This document shows positions 1 to 5,280 of a stretch of DNA of 8,978 bases, one piece after another. The translations under genes and the position numbers were made by a program. The notes under the pieces are model-generated. The model saw nothing but the letters and a program-made list of their open reading frames with translations. It was not told the DNA's origin and made no database searches. The DNA comes from Candidatus Woesearchaeota archaeon (lineage in GTDB: Archaea; Nanobdellota; Nanobdellia; Woesearchaeales; DSVV01). The DNA lies in assembly GCA_016205905.1 (NCBI GenBank), contig JACQSP010000101.1, positions 1 through 8,978 on the forward strand, given 5' to 3'. Within the stretch, counting starts at the first letter, position 1. The number at the start of each line of letters is the position of its first letter.

Positions 1-1
1 A

Positions 2-133
2 CATGACAGAAAAAATAATATTAATAGAATAAAATGGAGAAGTCCAAATGTCGGGAAGATTACACGAGAACATAGTAGAAAATTGGCGCAAGATTTAAAT
101 AAAAGAATAGTATTATTAGTGGCTAATGACTAA
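2..133 (+). CDS. 3' end of an unknown gene, cut by the window edge
   Basis: The second reading frame is open from the first bases to a TAA at 131-133, giving 43 residues that end in RIVLLVAND. No start is visible, so the gene enters from the left. In DNA this AT-rich, 43 codons without a stop is suggestive, not conclusive. The stop overlaps the ATG of the next gene at 126 by 8 bp, which implies translational coupling. An upstream partner overlapping a PIN gene is often the antitoxin of a toxin-antitoxin pair, but no antitoxin fold can be recognised in this basic tail, so that role is inferred from position only. Confidence 0.45.
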   Translation, partial: HDRKNNINRIKWRSPNVGKITREHSRKLAQDLNKRIVLLVAND

Positions 134-698
134 TAAAAAGGTAGTTGAAGTATATGCCATGAGCGGAATGGCTAAATTGAAAGGCTTTATCAAAAATGGA
201 TTAGATACTAGCACTATCATTAATGTTATCGTTGGCTTTGATTCAGAATTTGAAGAGTTTCGCCAGCGAGGTTTCACTTTTCCGCCAAATTTGTTCTTTT
301 ACCATGAAGTGTCTTGGTCAGAAACAATTGGTGTTTTGATTAATGAGCATAAGTTTACTAAAGAAGAGGCAATTGACTCATTGAAGAAGCTCATTTTAAC
401 ATTTAATCTTCAGAAAGTTCTACGAAAAGACTCAGATGATATTTTTGAAAAGCTAGTTGAAGAGGCAAATCAGAAAGTTGTTCAAAAATATAATAATCAG
501 AGACTGAAAATAGGAATTAATGACATTGTTATAATTGGGGGTTTCTTGCGTGAGAGAATTAACTTTGTACATTCTGGTGATGGAGGATTCCTGAAAACCT
601 GTGTGGAATTAGGTTTAAACATAGTTCCACTCCCGGAACGAGACTTTAGTAAAGAGAAAGAAATCAAGAGGTGGATGAAGAAAGGAAGAACAAGCTAA
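126..698 (+). CDS. PIN-domain protein, putative VapC-like RNase
   Basis: A 190-residue protein with the layout of a PIN domain, a Mg2+-dependent RNase fold used by VapC toxins and some rRNA-processing enzymes. The expected acidic residues are in order: D27 in LDTSTIIN, E66 in WSETIGVL, D133 in NDIVIIGGF and D152 in HSGDGGFLKTC. The last motif is followed by ELGLNIVPLP, the usual closing PIN strand. The roughly 25 residues before D27 are longer than usual, so an internal ATG such as M15 could be the true start; the ATG at 126 is kept because it overlaps the previous stop. The overlap suggests a toxin-antitoxin operon. The 3' end overlaps the opposing gene by 4 bp. Assignment is by motif; the RNA target is unknown. 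Confidence 0.6.
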   Translation: MTNKKVVEVYAMSGMAKLKGFIKNGLDTSTIINVIVGFDSEFEEFRQRGFTFPPNLFFYHEVSWSETIGVLINEHKFTKEEAIDSLKKLILTFNLQKVLRKDSDDIFEKLVEEANQKVVQKYNNQRLKIGINDIVIIGGFLRERINFVHSGDGGFLKTCVELGLNIVPLPERDFSKEKEIKRWMKKGRTS

Positions 699-943
699 TT
701 ATACAAAGCCATATATTTTTTATACGCTTCTTTTCTGCTCACTGAGTTATCCCAATTTTTGGCTCTAAATTTGTGTAACGCTTTAAGAGTTTGTTGATTC
801 TGTTCTGGAGTTACTTTTAAGCCATAAATCAATCTAAATTTAAACGACTCAATCATGGATTTAGAAACTTCCATAACTTGATATAAAAGGCGTTTTTCCA
901 TTTCATTAAAGTTCTTTTCATTTAAAGCTACTTGCATTGTCAT
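695..943 (-). CDS. Small hypothetical protein, 82 residues
   Basis: I do not recognise this family. The protein is 82 residues, basic and apparently mostly helical, with no membrane segment or cysteine motif. Two possible ATG starts lie 6 bp apart (943 and 937). The first is preferred because a TATA-like sequence at 967-975 (minus strand TTATTTAAA) sits about 27 bp upstream, fitting a leaderless message; no Shine-Dalgarno sequence is present. The gene converges on the PIN gene with a 4-bp overlap of the stops and diverges from the winged-helix gene, sharing an 80-bp promoter region with it. A role as a small regulator or antitoxin is possible but rests on context alone. Confidence 0.5.
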   Translation of the reverse strand: MTMQVALNEKNFNEMEKRLLYQVMEVSKSMIESFKFRLIYGLKVTPEQNQQTLKALHKFRAKNWDNSVSRKEAYKKYMALYN

Positions 944-966
944 ATTTTTGTTGAACGCAGTTAAAG

Positions 967-975
967 TTTAAATAA
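967..975 (-). promoter_or_regulatory. TATA box for the 82-residue gene
   Basis: On the minus strand this reads TTATTTAAA, centred about 28 bp from the ATG at 943. That is the normal archaeal spacing for a transcript starting at or next to the start codon. Confidence 0.45.
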
Positions 976-993
976 TTAACTATTCACAAAAGA

Positions 994-1003
994 TTTAAAT
1001 ATA
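994..1003 (+). promoter_or_regulatory. TATA box for the winged-helix gene
   Basis: TTTAAATATA is centred about 26 bp before the ATG at 1024, placing transcription start at or next to the start codon (leaderless). With the opposing box at 967-975 it makes a compact divergent promoter. Confidence 0.55.
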
Positions 1004-1023
1004 AGCAATGATATTATAATGTT

Positions 1024-1287
1024 ATGGTTGGTATAAAAATGAAATCGAAGACAGTAGATTCAATTTTAAAGGGAATCGTGGATTGCTTAGATAAAAAGGA
1101 AAAATTGACCCCCGCATCAATTGGTAAAGAATTAAATATACATCCAAAAACAGCAGGGAGATATATTGAAGCTGCTGAGAAATTAAATATGGTCTCCTGC
1201 GAGCAGGTTAAGTTTGGACAAAATACTATTCGGCTTTGTAGAATTAATCCTGAATACAAAGAGTTCATGAAGAAAACACGAAAGTGA
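1024..1287 (+). CDS. Small winged helix-turn-helix DNA-binding protein
   Basis: An 87-residue protein whose middle reads as a helix-turn-helix: TPASIGKELNIHPKTAGRYI at residues 29-48, then a helix to about 54 and a short wing to about 73. The pattern 'GKELNIHPKTAGRYIEAAEKL' is typical of archaeal winged-helix regulators, although here it is split across the two helices (a search with the full protein would place it in a family). It has no sensor domain, so it would act as a small repressor, activator or chromatin-like protein. The start is supported by a TATA box 26 bp upstream and no Shine-Dalgarno sequence. Its divergent position makes the neighbouring 82-residue gene a plausible target; this is inference. 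Confidence 0.7.
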   Translation: MVGIKMKSKTVDSILKGIVDCLDKKEKLTPASIGKELNIHPKTAGRYIEAAEKLNMVSCEQVKFGQNTIRLCRINPEYKEFMKKTRK

Positions 1288-1357
1288 AATAAAAGACGTC
1301 AATAGTAAAAATACAAAAAAGTGAATTATCAATTGGCATGCATTATATAGGGTTCTT

Positions 1358-1429
1358 ATGGATTTAACTGTTTCTACAAAGATAGAACGTATTGAGACTA
1401 AAGCTGGCTTTTTCTGGAAGAAAAAATAG
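1358..1429 (+). CDS. Possible 23-residue ORF or gene remnant
   Basis: A short reading frame with ATG at 1358 and TAG ending at 1429. It has no Shine-Dalgarno sequence, and the nearby TATATA at 1344-1349 is too close to serve it. It may be the remnant of a longer gene or chance. It is the only candidate in the 164-bp gap between the winged-helix gene and the ATPase. Confidence 0.12.
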   Translation: MDLTVSTKIERIETKAGFFWKKK

Positions 1430-1451
1430 TATGGCTCCTAAAACCACCACC

Positions 1452-2768
1452 TCACTCTTCTTCAAGCAGCCACTTCCATAAAGGTATAAATTTAATTTTC
1501 TTTTTGTTTATTGTTTCCTCACTTTCATAATCTTCAGTGATAATTAACAAGTTATTAACTTTCAATTCTTTGCTTGCCTTAATTAAACTTTTTATCTCTC
1601 TTTCTTTTGTTTTGAAATTATCTAAATTCCAACAAACTTGAAATAGTTTTGTGACTTTTAAACCTTCTTTAACTAGAAAATCAACTTCATGGCCTTGCAA
1701 ATCTCTCCAATAATAAATATCCATAGATAGATTTTGGCTTTGTTTCCTTTTTAACTCTAAAGCCACTATGTTCTCAGCTGCAAACCCTTTATTTTCAGTA
1801 AACCTAAACCCAATGGCTTTTGCTAATCCGATATCTGAAGAGTAGACCTTTCTAGCTGCTTTTTCCTGTTCTTTTAGTTTGTAGGAAAATTTGTTTACAA
1901 AGAAAATCAAGTAAGCTTCTTCTAGATAAGAAGAGAATTTTTCTACAGTATTTGGGCTAATCTCCAAAAATTTTTTTAATGAATTAAAAGAAATCGGATT
2001 AGATATATTTGTTAGATAAAATCTGGCTAAAGTCCTTAATTTTTCAGTTTTTCTAAGATTATATCTTTTTTCAATATCTTTTGTGAGAATATCATCAAAA
2101 TAAGTTAATAACAATTGTGTTTTATCTTCGTTTAAGACTACTTCTGGGAAACCACCAAATTCTAAATACTCATTAAAAAATCCTTTTATTTCTATTCTTT
2201 TAGCTATTAAGTCTAATTTATCTTTAATATCTAAACCTTTAAACATTAAGAATTCTTTAAAACTTAAAGGAAAAACAACTACATCTAAATGCCGACCAGT
2301 CAAAACAGTAGCCAGTTCACCATAAAGCAATTTAGCTGAGGAGCCAGAAACAATTATTTTCGCCTTGTTTAACTCGTGAAATGTACGAACCCAGCGCTCC
2401 CATTGCGGTATCTTCTGAATTTCATCTAAGAAGATATAAGGTTTAGTTTTTGGCTTCAAGACTTCAAGATACGTCTCAAAAATTTGGTCTAGTAACTTAA
2501 TATCACGCTCAAAAAATCTTCTATCTTCTAAGTTAACAATTAAAATTTCATCTTTAGCTACTCCTCTTTCTGTTAATTCTTTTGCAATCTGCTTCATCAA
2601 ATAAGATTTTCCAGACCTTCTCAAGCCAATAATAGTCAAAACAACATTAGGTTTTAAAAAACTTAAGCTTTGCACTAAATATTTGTCTCTTTTTTTACCT
2701 GTATCTAACTCTTTCTTCCAAAAATTCCATTCTTCCAAGATTTCTAATAATTGTGTTTTATTTATCAT
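1452..2768 (-). CDS. AAA ATPase with DUF4143 C-terminal domain
   Basis: A 438-residue member of the archaeal/bacterial AAA_14-DUF4143 ATPases (COG1373 type). Visible motifs are Walker A GLRRSGKSYL at 48-57, Walker B YIFLDEIQ at 111-118, a sensor-1-like IIVSGSSAKLL at 138-148, TGRH at 157-160 and the family signature LEFGGFPEV at 202-210. A winged-helix stretch follows at about 245-290. The C-terminus carries a PD-(D/E)XK-like fold: WRDLQGHEVDFLV at 354-366 and QVCW at 377-380, where many nucleases have a lysine, so nuclease activity is doubtful. The family is multicopy and mobile in archaea and its cellular role is poorly known. The start is supported by a TATA box 24 bp upstream. It is transcribed against the winged-helix gene and away from nop5. 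Confidence 0.88.
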   Translation of the reverse strand: MINKTQLLEILEEWNFWKKELDTGKKRDKYLVQSLSFLKPNVVLTIIGLRRSGKSYLMKQIAKELTERGVAKDEILIVNLEDRRFFERDIKLLDQIFETYLEVLKPKTKPYIFLDEIQKIPQWERWVRTFHELNKAKIIVSGSSAKLLYGELATVLTGRHLDVVVFPLSFKEFLMFKGLDIKDKLDLIAKRIEIKGFFNEYLEFGGFPEVVLNEDKTQLLLTYFDDILTKDIEKRYNLRKTEKLRTLARFYLTNISNPISFNSLKKFLEISPNTVEKFSSYLEEAYLIFFVNKFSYKLKEQEKAARKVYSSDIGLAKAIGFRFTENKGFAAENIVALELKRKQSQNLSMDIYYWRDLQGHEVDFLVKEGLKVTKLFQVCWNLDNFKTKEREIKSLIKASKELKVNNLLIITEDYESEETINKKKIKFIPLWKWLLEEE

Positions 2769-2786
2769 AGTGAGTATTTTTATGTG

Positions 2787-2796
2787 TTTTTATATA
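2787..2796 (-). promoter_or_regulatory. TATA box for the ATPase gene
   Basis: Minus strand TATATAAAAA, centred about 24 bp from the ATG at 2768. It is one of the best TATA matches in the window and implies a leaderless or near-leaderless transcript. Confidence 0.6.
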
Positions 2797-2842
2797 GTAT
2801 AGTGAATAAATTAACGTTTTTTTATTCAGTATAGTGAACATA

Positions 2843-2851
2843 TTTATAAAT
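2843..2851 (+). promoter_or_regulatory. TATA-like box ahead of the paired hairpins
   Basis: TTTATAAAT on the plus strand. Twenty-five bp downstream of its centre is about 2872, almost exactly where the outer stem of the first hairpin begins (2873). This is the main sequence support for the hairpin region being a transcribed RNA. Confidence 0.35.
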
Positions 2852-2871
2852 GTTTTGGTGGTTGGCTAGTA

Positions 2872-3000
2872 AAAAGAAAACCGACCACCAGTCAATAGAC
2901 TGGTGGCATTCTCGCCCTACGGGATCGGGTCAGTTTTCTTTAACCCTGATTTTTCCACTTGACCACCAGTGAATACACTGGTGGAAAAATCAGATTTTAC
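2872..3000 (+). ncRNA. Candidate structured RNA with two covarying hairpins
   Basis: Hairpin 1 pairs CCACCAGTC (2885-2893) with GACTGGTGG (2898-2906) around an AATA loop. Hairpin 2 pairs CCACCAGTG (2963-2971) with CACTGGTGG (2976-2984) around the same AATA loop. The closing pair is C:G in one and G:C in the other, a compensatory change that keeps the stem. Each also has an outer stem: AAAGAAAAC 2873-2881 with GTTTTCTTT 2933-2941, and CTGATTTTT 2946-2954 with AAAAATCAG 2985-2993. The first outer stem also encloses CCCTACGGG (2915-2923). A TGGTGGT at 2856-2862 could compete for the 5' arm of hairpin 1. No coding potential is seen. It may be a small RNA, a palindromic repeat pair or remnants of a mobile element's ends; no known RNA family is recognised. 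Confidence 0.4.
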
Positions 3001-3001
3001 A

Positions 3002-3034
3002 AGCCACAACTAAATGGATAAAATATTTGTGGCT
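3002..3034. repeat. Third intergenic hairpin
   Basis: AGCCACAA (3002-3009) and TTGTGGCT (3027-3034) form an 8-bp perfect inverted repeat around a 17-nt AT-rich loop. It lies between the paired hairpins and the TATA box at 3039-3050 and could end a transcript of the upstream structured region, though it has no T-tract after it. Confidence 0.4.
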
Positions 3035-3038
3035 GCTG

Positions 3039-3050
3039 TATATATAAAAA
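3039..3050 (+). promoter_or_regulatory. Strong TATA box, probably the original nop5 promoter
   Basis: TATATATAAAAA lies just left of the inserted element. With the present spacing its transcript would start near 3070, inside the element's left terminal repeat. If the 152-bp element and one copy of its target duplication are removed in thought, the start falls near 3231, about 22 bp before the nop5 ATG. Confidence 0.5.
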
Positions 3051-3054
3051 TATC
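3047..3054. repeat. Left target-site duplication AAAATATC
   Basis: The octamer directly abuts the left terminal inverted repeat and is matched exactly by 3207-3214. Together with the perfect ends it marks a transposition event and not just a stem-loop. Confidence 0.75.
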
Positions 3055-3206
3055 GTATGTATTAAGCCTACCAGTCAGCTTTGGCGAAAACACACAGAAT
3101 AAATATGTTATAAAATAGCAGAGTCTTTCAAGTGTTTTCGCTCCCTCTTTTGTCTGACGAGGTACAATAGCAAAGCTGACAAAATTAGGGTAGGCTTAAT
3201 ACATAC
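3055..3206. mobile_element. MITE-like element with 18-bp inverted ends
   Basis: The ends are perfect 18-bp inverted repeats: GTATGTATTAAGCCTACC at 3055-3072 and its complement at 3189-3206. Two further pairs are nested inside: GTCAGCTTTG 3074-3083 with 3171-3180, and GCGAAAACAC 3084-3093 with 3132-3141. The left arm is thus nearly continuous for 39 bp, while the right arm carries extra sequence at 3142-3170 and 3181-3188. The octamer AAAATATC flanks both ends as a target-site duplication. No transposase is encoded, so it would be moved in trans by an element elsewhere. An 8-bp duplication is known for several IS families, and I cannot name the parent. It could also fold as a long RNA hairpin if transcribed. 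Confidence 0.8.
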
Positions 3207-3214
3207 AAAATATC
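3207..3214. repeat. Right target-site duplication AAAATATC
   Basis: The exact copy of 3047-3054, directly abutting the right terminal inverted repeat. The lack of any mismatch suggests a fairly recent insertion. Confidence 0.75.
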
Positions 3215-3220
3215 TAAAAC

Positions 3221-3230
3221 TTAATAAATT
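3221..3230 (+). promoter_or_regulatory. Weak TATA-like box near nop5
   Basis: TTAATAAATT is centred about 27 bp before the ATG at 3253 and could drive a leaderless nop5 transcript now that the stronger box at 3039-3050 has been pushed away. The match is modest. Confidence 0.3.
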
Positions 3231-3252
3231 GCACTTAATTTTTACGTATAAA

Positions 3253-4176
3253 ATGCAAAAAACATCATACACACACATCATCGGAACATTTTTGTTTAAG
3301 GATAATAAGATTATCTCACAAAAATTATTCAATAATCTGGAAGATATGAAAAAACACAGGGATGTAGATACTTTTGGAAAGGTTGGAAAATTAACCTCTG
3401 CAGAGATTATATTTCCCAAGATTACCGAACAGCATGATAAATTCTATCAGCTAAATGTTGAGCAAACTGAGCATGATTTAAAGAATTCTGTAAACAAAGA
3501 TAATTTGATAACACAGGTAATTAGCAATATTGACGAAATAAACAAGACAATCAATCTTCTATGCAAAAGATTAAGAGAATGGTACAGCTTGTATTTTCCT
3601 GAGCTTAATGAAAGTGTGAAAGATAATGAGGCTTATGCAAGATTGGTTGTGGAAAAATCAAAGGAGCAGTTAAGCAAAGAATTAAATGTCAAAAGCATAG
3701 GCTCAGACATTCCTAAAAAAGATGTGGAGCAGATGCAATTGCTCGCAAAAGAAATAATTAATATTGCCAGATTGAGAGAAAATGAGAAGAATTATTTAGA
3801 TGCTATAATGGTGGATTATTGTCCAAACCTGAAAGAAGTTGCCACTTCAACAATTGCTGGTGAGTTAATAGCGCACACAGGAAGCCTTGAGAAACTTGCA
3901 GAAATGCCGTCTTCCACAATACAGTTGTTAGGAGCTGAAAAGGCATTGTTCAGGCACATGATAAATAAGAGGTCTAACTGTCCTAAACATGGAATAATTA
4001 TTAATCATCCTTTATTGGCAAATGCAAGACAAAAAGATGCTGGCAAGATTGCAAGGCATTTGGCTGGTGCAATTGCAATGGCATGCAAGGTTGATTATTT
4101 TCACAAAGGTACAAAACTTGACAATTCAATAGGAAAGAAATTAATGATTAAGATTAATAAACAAATAAAAGGTTAA
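3253..4176 (+). CDS. nop5: Nop5/Nop56-like C/D box RNP scaffold protein
   Basis: This is the scaffold of archaeal box C/D RNPs: it joins fibrillarin to the L7Ae-bound guide RNA for 2'-O-methylation of rRNA and tRNA. Signatures (numbered from the 3253 ATG) are KRLREWYSLYFPEL at 105-118 in the NOSIC region, the Nop-domain run from GELIAHTGSLEKLAEMP at 203 to GAEKALFRH at 227-235, CPKHGIIINHPLL at 243-255 and GKIARHLAGAIAMACKVDYF at 264-283. The frame is open back to a TTG at 3229, but the ATG at 3253 gives the family-like start MQKTSYTHIIGTF and is preferred. At 307 residues it is short: many archaeal Nop5 proteins are nearer 400. The fibrillarin-binding N-domain is compact and the Lys-rich tail is absent. 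It is followed by flpA. Confidence 0.93.
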   Translation: MQKTSYTHIIGTFLFKDNKIISQKLFNNLEDMKKHRDVDTFGKVGKLTSAEIIFPKITEQHDKFYQLNVEQTEHDLKNSVNKDNLITQVISNIDEINKTINLLCKRLREWYSLYFPELNESVKDNEAYARLVVEKSKEQLSKELNVKSIGSDIPKKDVEQMQLLAKEIINIARLRENEKNYLDAIMVDYCPNLKEVATSTIAGELIAHTGSLEKLAEMPSSTIQLLGAEKALFRHMINKRSNCPKHGIIINHPLLANARQKDAGKIARHLAGAIAMACKVDYFHKGTKLDNSIGKKLMIKINKQIKG

Positions 4177-4281
4177 AAAGAGTAAAGGTAAAAAGTAGGA
4201 GGTTTGAGGTAAGATGGAACAACTACGATGTTATCATCGTACCTCAAACCTTTTACCTCTTACTTCTTACTTTTTGTGGAA
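4177..4281 (+). repeat. Long imperfect hairpin between nop5 and flpA
   Basis: Arms at about 4177-4211 and 4240-4275 pair over some 35 positions with a few wobbles, mismatches and one bulge. The inner part is perfect: AGGTTTGAGGTA 4200-4211 with 4240-4251, and inside it TACGATG 4224-4230 with CATCGTA 4235-4241 around TTAT. The left arm is almost all purine and the right almost all pyrimidine. A 7-bp direct repeat GTTAAAA (4172-4178 and 4282-4288) flanks it; the first copy spans the nop5 stop codon. It may be an old insertion, an intercistronic processing signal or a partial terminator. Confidence 0.6.
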
Positions 4282-4289
4282 GTTAAAAC

Positions 4290-4955
4290 ATGGAAGAAAC
4301 AAAAGATAGAGGAATTTACATGGAAACAGGCAGAAGAGTTAGATTTTATACTATAAATCTCTTGCCTGGCCAGAAAGTTTACGACGAGCGTTTATTTAGA
4401 GAAAAAGGTGTTGAATTTAGGGAATGGAGCGTACATAAAAGCAAGATTGGCGCTGGATTAGCAAAGAATATCTGCCCGTTAGGAATCAAAGAAAATGATT
4501 ATGTTCTTTATCTGGGCGTTGCTTCAGGAACAACAGCTTCCCATTTGAGTGACATGATTGGATTAAAAGGCCTTATTTTTGGTATAGACATTGCGCCAAG
4601 ATCATTGAGAGATTTTTATTTCCTTGCAAAAAAAAGAAAGAATCTTGTGCCAATCTTAGCAGATTGTAACAAGCCAGATGAGTATACTAACAGAATATGC
4701 ATGTGTGATTTTCTTGTTCAGGATATTGCGCAAAAGAATCAAGTAGAAATTTTCCTGAAAAACCTGAAGTTCCTGAAACAAGGAGGCAGAGCCTTTTTGG
4801 CAATAAAAGCAAGAAGCATAGACGTGACAAAAAATCCAAGACAGATATTTGAAGCTGTAAAAAGAGAGCTTGAGCAAAAAAAGATAAAAATTCTTGATTA
4901 TCAGTCTCTTGACCCTTTTGAGAAAGATCATTGTGTGTTTGTTATAGAGAAATAG
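4290..4955 (+). CDS. flpA: Fibrillarin-like rRNA/tRNA 2'-O-methyltransferase
   Basis: The SAM-dependent methyltransferase of the box C/D RNP, 221 residues, close to the usual archaeal length. Visible landmarks are the N-terminal REWSVHKSK (44-52; family consensus W-x3-SK), SAM-binding LYLGVASGTTASHLSD (73-88), GIDIAPR (98-104), ILADCNKP (122-129), QDIAQKNQ (144-151) with the conserved acid D145, and AIKARSIDVTKNP (171-183) with K173, ending in DPFEKDHCVFVIEK. These match archaeal fibrillarins closely. The ATG at 4290 fits the family N-terminus; another ATG follows at 4320. No clear Shine-Dalgarno sequence is seen. It follows nop5 by 113 bp, the classic pairing, but the long hairpin between them may uncouple the two. 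T-tracts follow the stop. Confidence 0.95.
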   Translation: MEETKDRGIYMETGRRVRFYTINLLPGQKVYDERLFREKGVEFREWSVHKSKIGAGLAKNICPLGIKENDYVLYLGVASGTTASHLSDMIGLKGLIFGIDIAPRSLRDFYFLAKKRKNLVPILADCNKPDEYTNRICMCDFLVQDIAQKNQVEIFLKNLKFLKQGGRAFLAIKARSIDVTKNPRQIFEAVKRELEQKKIKILDYQSLDPFEKDHCVFVIEK

Positions 4956-4980
4956 TTTAAATCTTATTATGCACACATCT

Positions 4981-5095
4981 GTTCACTATTATTTTTTTGC
5001 TTTTTTAGTATTAAACTTTTAAAAAACTTAAATTTTTTTATGAAACTTTGGACTTCGTCCAACAAACGAGTTGTGAGCGGAAAACTGGGTTGTGA
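4981..5095. other. Repeat-like non-coding spacer after flpA
   Basis: No gene is seen between flpA and the micro-ORF. The spacer contains GTTCACTAT (4981-4989), an AT-rich stretch, then ATGAAAC (5040-5046) with a small hairpin TTGGAC-TTC-GTCCAA (5048-5062), and two related tracts, GAGTTGTGAGCGGAAA and GGGTTGTGAACGAGAAA. The same order of blocks recurs after the SRP RNA at 6592-6700. It resembles a degenerate dispersed intergenic repeat. Confidence 0.3.
4992..5006 (+). terminator. Oligo-T terminator after flpA
   Basis: Runs of seven and six T (4992-4998 and 5001-5006) start about 36 bp after the flpA stop without a stem ahead of them, the usual form of an archaeal intrinsic terminator. Confidence 0.6.
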
Positions 5096-5177
5096 ACGAG
5101 AAATAATTAAAGTGAGAAATAAGAAATCATTTAAACAAACACCAAAAAAAGAATAAAATAAAAATAAGCAAGGTTAT

Positions 5178-5246
5178 TTAGTTATCGTCCCAGTCGCCAA
5201 AATCTCCATCATCGCCATCATCATCTGATGTTTTCCAGTTTTCCAT
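5178..5246 (-). CDS. 22-residue highly acidic micro-protein
   Basis: A very short reading frame, MENWKTSDDDGDDGDFGDWD followed by DN. Ten of 22 residues are Asp and there are two Trp. It is preceded by the strongest Shine-Dalgarno sequence in the window, AAGGAGGGG at 5253-5261, eight bases from the ATG when counted from GGAGG. A TATA-like AATATAAACG (5281-5290) lies 20-30 bp upstream of that. Together these argue for real translation. The DxDGDDGDF pattern recalls metal-binding acidic loops, but no family is recognised. It lies downstream of lgt on the same strand with a 167-bp gap, so it probably has its own promoter. It could alternatively be a leader peptide with no gene after it. Confidence 0.5.
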   Translation of the reverse strand: MENWKTSDDDGDDGDFGDWDDN

Positions 5247-5252
5247 GTTTAA

Positions 5253-5261
5253 CCCCTCCTT
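5253..5261 (-). promoter_or_regulatory. Strong Shine-Dalgarno site of the acidic micro-ORF
   Basis: Minus strand AAGGAGGGG, a near-perfect complement of the 16S 3' tail. Most other starts in this window look leaderless, so so strong a site in front of a 22-codon frame stands out and fixes its ATG at 5246. Confidence 0.6.
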
Positions 5262-5280
5262 GTATTCAATTTTTAAAATA

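Larger units (their letters stand above)
2767..2862 (-). promoter_or_regulatory. ATPase promoter with three 32-bp-phased repeats
   Basis: The 10-bp motif ATAGTGARYA (plus strand; TRYTCACTAT on the gene strand) occurs at 2767-2776, 2799-2808 and 2831-2840, each exactly 32 bp apart. The first copy overlaps the ATPase start codon, the second abuts the upstream edge of the TATA box and the third lies farther upstream. The rest of each 32-bp unit is AT-rich and only loosely alike. Thirty-two bp is about three helical turns, so all copies face the same side of the DNA, as expected of an operator array. The regulator is unknown. Confidence 0.55.

Noticed and set aside
1014..1268. Minus-strand frame of 84 residues opposite the winged-helix gene
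   Set aside because: It is the antisense shadow of a gene with a recognisable helix-turn-helix and its own promoter.
2767..2993. CRISPR array suggested by regular spacing and repeated hairpins
   Set aside because: The regular part has only about 10 conserved bp per 32-bp step, the hairpin repeat occurs twice with unequal flanks, and there are no cas genes nearby.
2872..3000. Box C/D guide RNA next to nop5
   Set aside because: A CTGA occurs at 2946, but no matching C box (RTGATGA) is placed to form a kink-turn with it.
3229..3252. Upstream TTG start that would lengthen Nop5 by eight residues
   Set aside because: The added residues do not look like the family N-terminus, no ribosome site precedes the TTG, and the ATG at 3253 gives a normal start.
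3108..3419. Minus-strand frame of 103 residues across the mobile element and the nop5 start
   Set aside because: It is antisense to nop5 and runs through the inverted-repeat element; the composition does not look like a protein.
4656..4976. Minus-strand frame of 106 residues opposite flpA
   Set aside because: It lies over conserved fibrillarin motifs and shows no family features of its own.
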